This document shows positions 1 through 10,876 of a DNA stretch of 64,000 nt, piece by piece; positions within the stretch are counted from its first letter, which is position 1; every line of letters starts with the position of its first letter. Origin of the DNA: Chondrosia reniformis (taxonomy: Eukaryota; Porifera; Demospongiae; Chondrillida; Chondrillidae); NCBI GenBank assembly GCA_947172415.1, contig OX359200.1, forward strand, positions 7,324,001-7,388,000, read 5' to 3'. A model generated the notes under the pieces. It did not search any database. It was not told the DNA's origin and saw only the letters and a program-made list of their open reading frames with translations. A program made the position numbers and the translations under genes.

Positions 1-133
1 TAGAAACACAATAGTAAGTACTAGTGAAAATACTCTTGGACAACACATGTACATCCACACCACCACACCACATATATCTACATATGTATCTACATATCTA
101 CGTATATCACTAGCTGACAATAGGTGTACAAAG

Positions 134-1900
134 CTACAGGTACGTATCTATACAGATGTAACTGGTTCCTTGTTCCAGTACCTTGTGTTCTTCCTCTTTT
201 CTCCTTTTCTCCTCCTTCTCCCTTAAAACAAACTCATTTATAAAAGGACCTCCACCTCTCCTGTAGCTGGATGGACTAACACCAGCTTGACCTTCTGGGG
301 AGGCATGGCTCCCTCCATAAGTGTGACTTGGGGAGGTGTGGCTCCCGCCATAAGTGTGACTTGGGGAGGTGTGGCTCCCGCCATAAGTGTGACTTGGGGA
401 GGCGTGGCTCCCGCCATAGGTGTGACTTGGGGAGGCGTGTCTGGGCTCACTCTGAGATGGCACTTCCAAGTAGGAGGCCTCTTGATTAGCCTGCTGTGGG
501 GTGTGTCCATCAAATTGAGGGGCGTGGTAGCTCTTGTAGCTGGAACCTGGGCCACCAGTTATAGGAACTTTGTTTGTACTCACAAAGTGTCCCCCACTCT
601 CAGTCTGAGGAGTCTGCATACATACATACATACGTACATACATACGTACATGCGGTGACATGCAGTGACATGCAGTGAGGGGACACTGCCCTACCTTGTC
701 AGTTGTGTGTAGTTGATTGGAATTGGCAGATTTTTTATTATCAATTTGCTGTTCTGCAGAGACAAACAATTTCACTCTATATATATACGTATCTCTTTAT
801 TGTGAGTTGCTTAAAGATGTCTACAGCACATGTACAGTGAGAGTCATGTGGTAACTAACGAAGCTCATTCAGCCACTTTCTTCTCTCCTCCAGCTTCTTC
901 TCTTTTTCGCTGGCATCATCTCCTCCATGCTACGTACATGTACAAGTATATTCACACACTCACTCACACAAGCCTCACAGGAAGTCATTAGTGAGATCAA
1001 ACACGTACGTACTTGGAAAGTGATGGAACACCTCATAGCTGATGGGAGCTGCAGGTGAGACGACCTAGTCCCTACTCTCTCCTCCACAGCTGCACCGTCA
1101 GGATGCAGACATGGGGAGCACTGATTTTCATCACGAGACCTCACTGGGGAGCAAGACTTTCGTATCGAAGAAAGTCCATTTGACTGTATGTATGAAAATG
1201 GTGTATTACGTAGATGATCCACATGCACATTTATTCCATATACTGACATACGAGGGTATTCACTTACTCTTCTGTGATAGTCAGTTTGCAGTCTTCCAGA
1301 GTCACTTCTCAAAGGAGCACCTCCCCCGGGTCTGCCCCACGGGTAGTATTCTTCTGTCTTGTCCCCCACTTTATCAGCATGCCTTGCAGCTGGATTAGAG
1401 GAGGGCTGGGAGGAGGAGGGGTGGTGGGAGGGGGGCTGGTGGGAGGAGGGTTTTTCCCTCAGTCCAGGGATTTCCCCAGGTTCATATTCGATACTGAAGC
1501 CTTCAACAGGTTGTCGTTGTGGTGGATCTGACACAGCCAGGTCTGCAGTAGCTAGCCCTTCCGTCCGAACATGAGGTCGCTGAAAAGCCGACTGGTTCAC
1601 ACTAAGAAGCTCATCCAAGTACTTTTTGCTAATAACTACGGTATCTGAAACACTTGCATCTTTACTTGGAACAGGTTTGGTTTTGAGCGACGTTGACTGG
1701 CTTCTCCTCTGAGCGGTGACTGATGCCTTCGACTTTGCCAGTGCAACCTTTTCGACGCCATTTTCACGTTTCCCAAGTTGTTTCTGTTTGATAGATCTCT
1801 TGTTCTTTGCAATAAAGTTTTCGCCTTTATTCCTGCTCCTCAGGGGCTCGGATCTCCTAAGAGAACCCCCTATCAAAACTCCGTTCATTTTGTCAATCAA
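134..1900 (-). CDS. Coiled-coil protein, possibly CCDC66/CSPP1-type ciliary-centrosomal protein
   Basis: Five coding exons on the minus strand fit together with GT-AG junctions: 1900-1268, 1183-1013, 929-860, 753-695 and 613-134. They give about 470 residues. The N-terminal half is basic and low-complexity. A segment reading YYPWGRPGGGAPLRSDSGR follows near residue 190. The splice 860/753 restores a charged helix (KEKKLEERRKWLNELQQQ), and the last exon carries an 11-residue tandem repeat (SPSHTYGGSHA type) and ends in a second charged helix (FVLREKEEKRRKEEEHK). Charged W-containing helices of this kind are typical of CCDC66/CSPP1-like microtubule and centrosome proteins, but I cannot choose between families. 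The start lies 111 bp from the divergent COX4 gene. The stop at 134 may not be the true end: a GT at about 173 could splice to an exon beyond the window edge. Confidence 0.5.
295..445. repeat. 33-bp coding minisatellite
   Basis: About 4.5 copies of a 33-bp unit (core gtgacttggggaggtgtggc) lie in frame inside the last exon of the coiled-coil gene. They encode repeats of SPSHTYGGSHA on the minus strand. Units differ by a few transitions. Confidence 0.9.
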
Positions 1901-2011
1901 CTAAATTCATTATATTCGTTGCCATGGAACAGGCAAATAAAGATGGCGTCGATTGCTTTGGTCACAAACTCCGTATACTCAATGACCTTTGACCTGCTGG
2001 AGTGACCAGAG

Positions 2012-2828
2012 ATGGCATTTTTCCTGAGACGTTTCTCATCGACGCGTCGCCTGCTGTACTACCAAGGAGTGATTCGCCCACTCCCAGAGAATCCGGCTCT
2101 CCTGCCGAAAACATCTGTGGCGTTAAAACCAGAAATACAAGCCTTGAAGCAGAAGGAAGCGGGCCCTTGGAAGAACTTGACGAATGAAGAGAAAGTAGCG
2201 CGTAAGTCTTCTAAAAATGGCCTGTTAATTGTTTTGACTAAACATTTACAATTTATTTTTAAACTTTGCTACCTTAAAACTCTTGAATGCAATGTATAAA
2301 TAGTTTACTTCCGCCATTTTCTTAGCAGACCTAGACTGGTCTCACTCCATTTAAGCTGTAATCTTTTTGTGTCATGAAGCATGTTTTACATAGTGAGAGT
2401 GGTTACTGACTTTGTTACTTGTATATGTACTGCACTGTGCTCCTGTAGTGTATAGGGCAACCTTCACCGCCACATACCCTGAGATGCGCAATGTGGCTGG
2501 AGATGGAAAGTCTGTTTTTTCAGGTGTTATGCTGAGCATGGGAGTGGCATTGATATTTTTCTATCTTTTGAAGGAGTTTGGTAAGTCCACTGAACCACTC
2601 TACTTACATGTACTCTTCAAATGGTCGTTCTCTGCTCATCTAGTTTAATTATATTCATAGATAAGTAGTCACTTTGATAAAATGTGTATTCTCCTCTCCT
2701 GTTCAGTTGCTCCGCCCACTCCTATCACCATTACTCCAGAGTGGGAGGCGGCTACTAGGGAGAAGCTGCTTCGTCAGAAGGCCAACCCCATTCAAGGAAT
2801 CAGTTCAAGGGAGAAGCCATCGACCTAA
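2012..2828 (+). CDS. COX4: Cytochrome c oxidase subunit 4, nuclear-encoded
   Basis: Three exons, 2012-2201, 2449-2580 and 2707-2828, give 147 residues. The start MAFFLRRFSSTRR is a basic, acid-free mitochondrial presequence. The segment LKQKEAGPWKNLTNEEKVALYR, whose last residues are restored by the first splice, is the COX4 signature preceding the single membrane helix. That helix (SGVMLSMGVALIFFYLLKEF) is followed by the intermembrane-space tail ending in NPIQGISS, another COX4 hallmark. COX4 is a structural and regulatory subunit of complex IV in the inner mitochondrial membrane. An upstream ATG at 2002 is in a different frame and is not used. The gene is divergent to the coiled-coil gene on its left and convergent with PIH1D2 on its right. 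Confidence 0.95.
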
Positions 2829-3158
2829 CTCATCAGCAACTCATCACATGTGATAATTAACCTACGTATGTATCTTAATATGTAATGACTTTAGTAGTTA
2901 TGTATACTGGGTAGACATGTAGAGAACAGCATTGCACAACCTGCTGGCGCCATTGCCCAATTTACATGTTTCAATACCTAGCACGTGTTGTACGTATATG
3001 GAACTCATGCATTTATATACGTAATTGGAGTACTGTATGAAACATATGCAGTTGTTATTATCTGGTTTGTATAAACTTTCTTCTCGATTCTGATCATGAC
3101 AGCATTACATACACATAGCTTTAGAACATTGCATGACTGCACAGATACTCAAGCATCA
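2829..3158. other. Convergent intergenic region
   Basis: This is the 3' flank shared by COX4 (+) and PIH1D2 (-). It is AT-rich and I see no open frame, RNA gene or repeat in it. It presumably holds both 3' untranslated regions. Confidence 0.6.
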
Positions 3159-4848
3159 TCAGTTTATGATTGATAGCGTCACTTTTAAGTTGTGTGATTT
3201 TCTACTAAATGTTGCTTCAACGCTGTTATCATCCACCAAATGTGGCAGGACAATGTTGGCTGCATAGCGATTAGGCACAACCAAATACATCACTTTCTGC
3301 AGTGGGAGATCACACGTTACAGTGATGGAGGTATGTATGGGAATACAGACATTCATTGGACTGTACATTTTTGAGAGATGTCACATGTCTAAAGAATTGC
3401 AGTTATAACACAACTATACTGCTACAGCTAATATACTGATACTATAGCTAATATACTGATACTATAGCTAATATACTGATACTATAGCTAATATACTGAT
3501 ACTATAGCTAATATACTGATACTATAGCTAATATACTGATACTATAGCTAATATACTGATACTATAGCTAATTATACTGATACTATAGCTAATATACTGA
3601 TACTACAGCTAATATACTGATACTACAGCTAATATACTGATACTACAGCTAATATACTGATACTACAGCTAATATACTGATACTATAGCTAATATATTGA
3701 TACTACAGCTAATATACTGATACTACAGCTAATATACTGATACTACAGCTAATATACTGATACTATAGCTAATATACTGATACTATAGCTAATATACTGA
3801 TACTATAGCTAATATACTGATACTATAGCTAATATACTGATACTATAGCTAGTATATAGTAACATTTGGTAGTCAACTGTCTAATATAAAAGAGTCTACT
3901 GTTGTGTGCAGTGATTACTAGAGAGCCACTTACTCCTTCAATCTCTAGGTCTACATCTCCAACTCTCTCTACCAAAGGCAGTTGAATAGTTAAATGTATT
4001 GTACCACCCTCCACCTCCACAGAGTACTCCGGAACCACTTCTGTCTCTCCGCCCACCTCTTGGATCAGAGGTGCCTTCTTCTGTGCCTTGGTGCTCGTTT
4101 GCTCATTAACTGAGGATTGACAAGATGGCGGCAGATCTGGGCTGTTGCTACCTGTTTCTTTACTGTTTTTAGTATCATCTAGTTTTATATTAAAGAGTGC
4201 GTCGGTGAGGTTTGCTGTAGTGGAGGTCTTTGGTGGTCCTGCTGGATCCAGTCCGATATCTCCTTTAGTGGATGAAGGGAGTTTAATTTCATCCTTACCT
4301 TCACTGTCTCCTGTAGCTGGAAGCTTATATTGCTCATTTAGGGATAATGTAATCTGTTCTTTTGGTCCAATAAAACCTTCCTTGCACATTTGCCAGCTTT
4401 TCTTTACCAAACTAATTCCCGCTTGCTGCTCAATGTAGTCCATACACAATTCAATTAGCATGTGTTCGAGTTGAGACTTCTTCAGACACTCCTGCAAGAC
4501 GGTTGGATGAAATGCCAAATCAAATACTTCATTTGAATTCTTCCATTTCTTAAATGGCTTTTTCTTCAATTTCCTTTTAGTTCCACCTTTAACTGGAATT
4601 GGATCTTTGTCTGATTTCGGTTTGGGAACCTGCTGCCACGAACAGATGTTGACGTATAAGGCAGTTCCACTAGTGGTCCGACAGCAGAATACCCGCACTG
4701 GTTGGGGAGGCTTCAAAGAAGCTATTCCTTCGCTCATTTGCTTGTCAATAAACTTTTTGTATCCTTCCGGGTTGATGGCGGACAGCTCGTCCAACATCTC
4801 CCAGATTCGCTGGCCTTGAGCCAGCAAGTCCTCAGTGGATCTAGCCAT
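3159..4848 (-). CDS. PIH1D2: PIH1 domain-containing protein 2 (dynein/box C-D assembly co-chaperone family)
   Basis: Two exons, 4848-3934 and 3296-3159, give 350 residues. The N-terminal part (LLAQGQRIWEMLDELSAI then NPEGYKKFIDKQMSEG) matches the start of PIH1D2. The PIH1 core follows, with the ALYVNICSW strand, a K-rich loop, and the FDLAFHPTVL segment. The C-terminal half is a CS/p23-like beta domain split by the intron: YSVEVEGGTIHLTIQLP in exon 1, and ANIVLP plus ATFSRKSHNLKVTL in exon 2. PIH proteins bridge HSP90 and R2TP during assembly of axonemal dyneins and snoRNPs. I chose ATG 4848 because an in-frame ATG at 4956 would overlap the divergent LENG1 first exon and adds sequence unlike the family. 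The intron holds a 20-bp minisatellite. Confidence 0.88.
3420..3855. repeat. 20-bp intronic minisatellite
   Basis: About 21 head-to-tail copies of actatagctaatatactgat, with t/c variation in the ctatag/ctacag positions and one 21-bp unit. The array fills most of the PIH1D2 intron. Confidence 0.95.
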
Positions 4849-4934
4849 GGAGCAATTTCGCAAGCTCCCAAGTTGTGGGCGTGGCTTCAGATTAATTAGT
4901 AAGGAATTTACTCCTATGTTTACTAAAGTGCAAA

Positions 4935-6604
4935 ATGCCTTTAAAGATTCTACCAAAGAAGAAGTACGCCACAGAATCCCTTTCTAATTATTGATCATTT
5001 TATGGTATTTATTTCTTTAGTTGGCACGTGTTAGCGAGAAAGAATGTAGAGCGAGTGAAACGTGACGAGGCAGCAGCCGAACAGGAACAGCAGAGGAAGA
5101 CGGAGAGATCGGAGCTTGCAGTCAGTAGTCACGTGTTTAGAGCTACTTAAATAGAATTATGTAAGACGTCCCTTTAGGAACAAGAAGCGAGGACCTCCTT
5201 ACTGAGAAAGAGGGCACGAGAAAAGCGTGGCGGAATCCCCCTTTCAGGCCCGAGAGATGAGGACTTTGAAGGTCCAAACATCCTCAGCCATTCTTCAGCT
5301 GTGAGTGCGCAGATACCTTAGTATAGTCAGTTAAACAAGCTCATTTAGCCAGCAAAGTGCCACAATGGAATATCTGTACCACACTCTTAAAGCACTATAT
5401 AATATGTTGGGAAATTGGTAGTACAGTTTGTTTAAGCATGTGTCTGTTTTACTGCTGTCCGTGTGGTATAGTATGGGTTGCACAATCCTGATGCTGAGCG
5501 AGAGAGGAAGGAGGAAAAGGAGAAGATGGAGAGGAAGATGGGATTGTTGACTTACTTGGGGCAGAGTGCTATGGGACCAGATAGTACGTTCAGCCCAAAA
5601 CGCTTGTGGTTTATGTTATCTGTTGTCTGTCCTACTATTAGAGAAAACAAAAGAGCCGTGGTACATGAGAGGTGGGTCTGCTGGTGGCATAAGCCACTCC
5701 CAACAGAGCAGCAAAGATCTGATGGATCCACTCACAATCATGAAGGAGTTCCGCAAGAAGGGAAAACCCCAGGTGGAAAATGAGAAAAGCATAGATGGAC
5801 CTTCTGGAGACATGTACTTTCCGAGTGACAGATACACAAAGCGACCTTATCGTTCAAGAAGACCACGCTCTCCATTGGAGGAACATTCAAGGAGACCACG
5901 CCCTTCATTGGAGGAACATTCTAGGAGACCACGCTCTCCATTGGAGGAACATTCAAGGAGACCACGCCCTTCATTGGAGGAACATTCAAGGAGACCACGC
6001 TCTCCATTGGAGGAACATTCAAGGAGACCACGCCCTTCATTGGAGGAACATTCAAGGAGACCACACCCTTCATTGGAGGAACATTCAAGGAGACCACGCC
6101 CTCCATTGGAGGAACATTCTAGGAGACCACGCTCTCCATTGGAGGAACATTCTAGTAGACCACGCACTTCATTGGAGGAACATTCTAGTAGACCACGCCC
6201 TTCATTGGAGGAACATTCTAGTAGACCACGCCCTTCATTGGAGGAACATTCTAGGAGACCACGCCCCTTAAGACATGAACCTTTAGTAGATCAAGAGACT
6301 TTGGAAAGTGATGGAGGACCGAAGGCAAAGAAATCTAAGAAAGAAAAGAAAAAGGTAGAGTTTTGTTAAAGTCATGAGAGATACTTAACCAGAGGTTGTT
6401 ATCTTCACAATAGTGTGTGTCAATTATATTGTATACAGTATGTAATGTGTTGGACACGTTTTACAGGAAAAGAAGAAACATAAGAAGAAAAGGGAAAAGA
6501 AGACAGATCTTAAAGTCATGAGAGAAGAGAGATTGAAGAGAGAAAAATATGAAAGACAAAAAACAAGTCATTTAACTTGTAAAAATGCTGTTTATGACAT
6601 GTAA
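4935..6604 (+). CDS. LENG1: LENG1-family protein with CIR_N domain
   Basis: Six exons with consistent phases: 4935-4963, 5021-5120, 5178-5300, 5472-5583, 5642-6354 and 6467-6604. The first splice creates MPLKILPKKNWHVLARKNVE followed by RVKRDE, the N-terminal CIR_N motif of LENG1. Exon 4 gives ERKEEKEKMERKMGLLTYLG followed by QSA, the second LENG1 signature, and exon 5 gives KEPWYM. The family is associated with spliceosomal and nuclear RNA-processing proteins; its exact role is poorly known. Exon 5 has an inserted array of 11-residue repeats (RRPRPSLEEHS). Exon 6 keeps the basic LKVMREERLKREKYERQK helix but stops at CKNAVYDM, so the usual C-terminal RYNxQFNP segment is absent. The stop lies 14 bp from the convergent FARS2 stop, leaving little room for another exon. 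Confidence 0.88.
5857..6270. repeat. 33-bp coding minisatellite in LENG1
   Basis: Twelve full units plus a partial one of a 33-bp sequence (core ccattggaggaacattcaag) lie in frame within LENG1 exon 5 and encode RRPR(S/P)(P/S)LEEHS. The alternation of SP and PS units points to expansion by two-unit blocks. Confidence 0.97.
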
Positions 6605-6617
6605 CACTTTTAATATG

Positions 6618-7943
6618 TCATCTAAGGTTAACGTCAAACAATTTAATAGTCTCCTCTCTCAGTTGATCTTGTAGTTTATTGACTGCCTCATTCGTGATAG
6701 TCTGGTCCATGGAACGATATGTCAGTCTGTAACATCTACTTTCTCTTGTCGAGGTGGGATCCCTAAAGTGGTCAATCAATTCAACCTTTTCAATCCAATC
6801 ACCTCCAACCTGCCTTGCTAACTCAAAGAAATCATTTTCAATAAATTCATTGTTCAACCAAAATGAAATATCCTTGTAACATGCAGGATATTTACTGAAA
6901 GGTACAAACTTGATGTCGGTAGCAGGGTTAAGGGTTACCTTCTTAAACTGACTAATAAACCTCTCATCCTCGCTCCACAGCAGCCGGATGTCTGAGATGT
7001 TGCACAGCAGCATTGCCAGTCTGTCCAGTCCCAGTCCAAAGGCCCAACCCATTCTCCCTGTTGCACCGCCTGACTCCAGTATGGACTGCCTCATCACGCC
7101 ACTCCCCAGCACCTCCAGCCACTCCCCCTGGAACTGGACCTCTAGCTCGTAGGAGGGATGAGTGAAGGGGAAGGTGCAGGCGACCCACTGAGTTTGGATG
7201 TCCTTCCCAAACAGGTACCTCACAAGACCTGTCAGCGTGTTCTTCAGATTCCTCTCCATCTCCTGAACTGCATCCTGAGTGTGCCCCTGCTGGCGACCAC
7301 AGTGGTCCTCGTCAGATGTCTTTGGTTCAAAGAGAGAGAGGCTGGGATCATGGCCGACCCCAAACAGCTCCTCCGAGGTGAAGAGCCCCACCCCCTCCAT
7401 CTGGTGGAAGACTGGGTAGTGCTTGGAGTCAATCTCGTCCCTGCGATACACATCACCGGCAACAAGAAACCTGTCTAGCCCCGAGCGAATAAAGTCTCTC
7501 TGGTGCGCGGACGTGTGCGTCCTCAACATAAATTCGGAATTGATGTAGTAATTGTCGCTTTTTGACCTCAGGGGGTGCCCCTTGGGTATGGCTAGGCTGC
7601 TAAAGTTCTGTTCGGTCGATACAACTGGTAACACATTGTCAATGGCTGTGTAGAGCGGCTGCCCCCTACGAGACACAAACGTTTTGTGAAAATAGTTGAA
7701 TATTCGCTGTTTGAGGATGTTAAGCGGGTGATGGGGGACGTGGAGGAGGCGCCTAGCTACTTTCTGAAGCACTACAGGAGATATGTTGGTCATCTCGTCT
7801 TTGACGTAACTCTCTCCAAACATCTTGATCGTCTTGTCTGAAAGTTCCACTATTTTTTTACCAGTAGGACTTGGAGAGGTAAAGTTACGGGCGATTAAAA
7901 GTCTTGCTCTGCAAAGCTTCCAGCAGTTTGCCAGCGGTTCCAT
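6618..7943 (-). CDS. FARS2: Mitochondrial phenylalanyl-tRNA synthetase
   Basis: A single uninterrupted frame of 441 residues, close to the usual length of monomeric mitochondrial PheRS. A basic N-terminus (LCRARLLIARNF) is the likely import signal. The class II catalytic core is clear: TSAHQRDFIRSG and FLVAGDVYRRDEIDSKHYPVFHQMEG contain motif 2, and GRMGWAFGLGLDRLAMLLC is motif 3 with its invariant arginine. The C-terminal part from FVPFSKYPACYKDISFWL to the end is the FDX-ACB anticodon-binding domain. The enzyme charges mitochondrial tRNA-Phe in the matrix. The gene is intronless, unlike most neighbours, and is head-to-head with the RBM12-like gene across 74 bp. Confidence 0.96.
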   Translation of the reverse strand: MEPLANCWKLCRARLLIARNFTSPSPTGKKIVELSDKTIKMFGESYVKDEMTNISPVVLQKVARRLLHVPHHPLNILKQRIFNYFHKTFVSRRGQPLYTAIDNVLPVVSTEQNFSSLAIPKGHPLRSKSDNYYINSEFMLRTHTSAHQRDFIRSGLDRFLVAGDVYRRDEIDSKHYPVFHQMEGVGLFTSEELFGVGHDPSLSLFEPKTSDEDHCGRQQGHTQDAVQEMERNLKNTLTGLVRYLFGKDIQTQWVACTFPFTHPSYELEVQFQGEWLEVLGSGVMRQSILESGGATGRMGWAFGLGLDRLAMLLCNISDIRLLWSEDERFISQFKKVTLNPATDIKFVPFSKYPACYKDISFWLNNEFIENDFFELARQVGGDWIEKVELIDHFRDPTSTRESRCYRLTYRSMDQTITNEAVNKLQDQLREETIKLFDVNLR

Positions 7944-8017
7944 CTTAAAGCGGTCTATTTGCGTCTTTACGCGTTAATACACCTGACGTCATAAGACGTC
8001 AAATAATATTTATAAAA
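7944..8017. promoter_or_regulatory. Bidirectional promoter with CRE palindrome
   Basis: Only 74 bp separate the start codons of FARS2 (-) and the RBM12-like gene (+). The gap contains the perfect CRE/ATF octamer TGACGTCA at 7984-7991, and a second gacgtca half-site about 10 bp further on. The motif is seen directly; its activity is inferred. Confidence 0.55.
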
Positions 8018-10714
8018 ATGGCCGGACGTAGCGAGTTGTACGAGCTAGTCGGTGTTCCCTTCGATGTAAGCATTAAGGACATTCGAAAATTCTTTAGAAA
8101 TCCCAATATTCCAGAAGATGATATTAGCATATTTAGAAGTCTCGACAGCTCCTGTATTGGGTCTGCCTTTGTGAGATTTAACAGTCATTTCGAAGCTAAA
8201 TCCGCAAAAGAGCGTAGCTCCAACCAAATCCATGGCTTACCAGTCTCCTTGAGGAAGAGTAGCACGGAAGAAATGATAACGACAAAGAGACTGATGAAGG
8301 ATACAGCGAGAGAGGATCCGACGAGACGGTTCGTATCTTCGCAGTTGTCAGCAAGATTAGAAGACTTTGTAAGCGTGGCATCTGACGTCACTGATTACAA
8401 TCACTATGGCAACAGGAGCAGACATGTGGTGGCTGATAATGACCATTACAGACTGCAGCATTCTTCTCGTTCTCGTTCCCGTTCTCCCCACTCTGTGCTC
8501 TCTGCCCACAGAGTGGCAGAACAGCATCGCCTCTCCAAGATGGAAGCGTTGTCCTCTGCAAGAGAGGAGGGATACCACCGGTACTCAAGGAGTAACGAAA
8601 GGTCCTTTCACAGAGGAGATCAGAGAGGCAGATCACTTAGAAATTACCTGTCCGAGGATCCTATACCACGAGCAAGAGAAGAGGGGAGGGGCAGGGAAAA
8701 GGGGCGTGTAATCTCATCACACTTTGAGAGAGAGAGGGGCAACTCTACTTCATATAGCTCAAGAGAAGATGGATCGTTTGGGCATGTCAAGTTGTACTCT
8801 GTCAAAGTTATGGGATACCCCTCAGATTTCACATACAGTGACATAAGAAGAGTATTGGGCAATAACAGAGAAATATTGCACAACAACATAGAATTGGATG
8901 TCACAGCAAACCGCCCAACAGCCTACGTGAGCATCAGAGATCAGAGCATATATAGAGATATGCTCCAAAGAGATGGACTGCAGATTGACAACTCACACAC
9001 TCTGACTGTTCTACCAGTTGGCGGGAGAGAGGGAGATAACGGCTCACATGAAGATTTGAGGAATTATGTTGAAGAGCAGCGATTGAGAAGACACCAGACT
9101 ACTCTGTCTAGAAGTGAAGAGGAAGACCACCCACGGAAGGATCAAGGAAGGAGGAGGTATCAGCAAGATGAGCGAAGGCCCACTTATCTCAGGGATGTCC
9201 ATAGCCCAAAACATTATGCTTATAATGAGAGACCTGGTTGCTATAGCAACAGAAAGTCACCAGTATATTCTCATAGAAGGCGCAGTCATAAGGAAAGGAT
9301 GCCTAGTTCCCATTCCCATTCCCAATCTGAATCTACAATTACATTTGGAAACTGGGAAGATGATGTCTTGTCATATAACACTTCTTCACGAGACTACGGA
9401 TTGCATGATGAGAAAGTAGAGCATCAGGAGAGGGTTCGCAAATGTTTCTCTCCAAATATTGTGCATCATGCTAAAGAAGAGCCAAAGTTTGACACATATA
9501 ATGATTTAGATCACAATGACCTGCTGCCACTCCCACTGAATTCAATGCCCCACCCATCAAACCCACAGGAATTGTACAAGCCTCAACATCAAGTGAATTC
9601 AGGTATACAACAGCCAGATTCTCAGCCTTTTATGACACACACCCTGACACACCCACTTGGATTGGAAGACTATAAAGCTGGACCAATTGGTGGAACGGAG
9701 GACTATTTGGAGCCTCAGTCTGTAGAACTGCAACACAGGTTTCCAGAGGACCTTGAACTGAAAGAGTTTCCTCAAACAAGCCAAGGAATTTGGAACAATG
9801 AAGCAGATACTAACCAGTGGCCTCCTCGTCTCTCTGAACCTCCTAATCATTCCCTCCACAGCCCTTGGGTACCTTTGGGGTCAGAGGAAGAATACGGAGA
9901 AAGGTCACAGGAGGAATATGGAGAAAGGTCACATAAGGAATACGGAGAAAAGTCACAGGAGGGATACGGAGAAAGGTCACAGGAGGAATATGGAGAAAGG
10001 TCACATAAGGAATACGGAGAAAAGTCACAGGAGGGATACGGAGAAAAGTCACATAAGGAATATGGAGAAAAGTCACAGGAGGAATACGGAGAAAGGTCAC
10101 AGGAGGGATACGGAGAAAGGTCACAGGAAGAATACGGAGAAAGGTCAGAGGAAGAATACGGAGAAAGGTCAGAGGAGGAATACGGAGAAAAGTCAGAGGA
10201 GGAACCTGGAACGGAAGGTGTAGCATCTGATCCAACTCTTGACTTTATTCCTCTGAACATGTCAGATGAAAACCTTAGTTCTGTACAATCGCCAGCCAAA
10301 AGTGGCCAATTGAGAAATGTTATTCAATCATTTCGCAATAGGCAAGATCCACCAATGTCTACAGCAACCAATTACACATTATTCAGTTCCATTGACCAAG
10401 TGTCGGATGAAAACATGGAAGTTTCAAAAAAGAGAATTTTACATAAATCTTTAAACTCCTCCTCGGAGGATGAAGCTAGTGTTCTGAGGTTATCAAACTT
10501 GCCAAAAGAAGCAAAGATCAAGGACATCCTTGCTTACCTCAGATGTTCAGAGCTGCAGTACGATGATGTGCGAATACAGTGTGATGACACTGGGAGACCA
10601 ACGGGAAGGGCATTCATTAACTTCAAGTGCAAAGAGCAGGCAAGAGGCACCGTAGAGCGCTGTACAGGTCTACCAATGGAAGGCAGCCATATTGTGTTAG
10701 ATATCCTCTGTTGA
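8018..10714 (+). CDS. RBM12/RBM12B-like protein with three RRM domains
   Basis: One intronless frame of 898 residues. Three RRM-type domains are visible. The first, at about 5-85, starts YELVGVPFDVSIKDIRKFF with GSAFVRF as RNP1. The second, at about 260-345, starts YSVKVMGYPSDFTYSDIRRV. The third, at about 822-898, starts VLRLSNLPKEAKIKDILAYL with GRAFINF. The wide spacing and C-terminal position of the last RRM match RBM12 (SWAN) and RBM12B. The linkers are rich in SR and RS dipeptides (SRSRSRSPHS near 150), in line with a nuclear RNA-binding protein. Residues about 623-730 are an acidic 8-residue repeat (EEYGERSQ). The second RRM has a weak RNP1 and may bind protein rather than RNA. Confidence 0.8.
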   Translation: MAGRSELYELVGVPFDVSIKDIRKFFRNPNIPEDDISIFRSLDSSCIGSAFVRFNSHFEAKSAKERSSNQIHGLPVSLRKSSTEEMITTKRLMKDTAREDPTRRFVSSQLSARLEDFVSVASDVTDYNHYGNRSRHVVADNDHYRLQHSSRSRSRSPHSVLSAHRVAEQHRLSKMEALSSAREEGYHRYSRSNERSFHRGDQRGRSLRNYLSEDPIPRAREEGRGREKGRVISSHFERERGNSTSYSSREDGSFGHVKLYSVKVMGYPSDFTYSDIRRVLGNNREILHNNIELDVTANRPTAYVSIRDQSIYRDMLQRDGLQIDNSHTLTVLPVGGREGDNGSHEDLRNYVEEQRLRRHQTTLSRSEEEDHPRKDQGRRRYQQDERRPTYLRDVHSPKHYAYNERPGCYSNRKSPVYSHRRRSHKERMPSSHSHSQSESTITFGNWEDDVLSYNTSSRDYGLHDEKVEHQERVRKCFSPNIVHHAKEEPKFDTYNDLDHNDLLPLPLNSMPHPSNPQELYKPQHQVNSGIQQPDSQPFMTHTLTHPLGLEDYKAGPIGGTEDYLEPQSVELQHRFPEDLELKEFPQTSQGIWNNEADTNQWPPRLSEPPNHSLHSPWVPLGSEEEYGERSQEEYGERSHKEYGEKSQEGYGERSQEEYGERSHKEYGEKSQEGYGEKSHKEYGEKSQEEYGERSQEGYGERSQEEYGERSEEEYGERSEEEYGEKSEEEPGTEGVASDPTLDFIPLNMSDENLSSVQSPAKSGQLRNVIQSFRNRQDPPMSTATNYTLFSSIDQVSDENMEVSKKRILHKSLNSSSEDEASVLRLSNLPKEAKIKDILAYLRCSELQYDDVRIQCDDTGRPTGRAFINFKCKEQARGTVERCTGLPMEGSHIVLDILC
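9885..10205. repeat. 24-bp coding minisatellite
   Basis: About 13 in-frame copies of a 24-bp unit (aggaatacggagaaaggtca) encode EEYGE(R/K)S(Q/H/E). Higher-order blocks of about 4 units recur (for example QEEYGERSHKEYGEKSQEGY), showing expansion by multi-unit steps. Confidence 0.95.
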
Positions 10715-10876
10715 TATGCGATATATTACATATTATATAGACAGGTCCACCATCTAAATAACATTATTCTCATATAATGTGATAACTGTTCATTTAATTC
10801 TGTTCATTTTACATGTGTCAAATACACAGTACAACATGTTTTACAAACACCAATCAAATTAAAAATGAGAGTGTAT

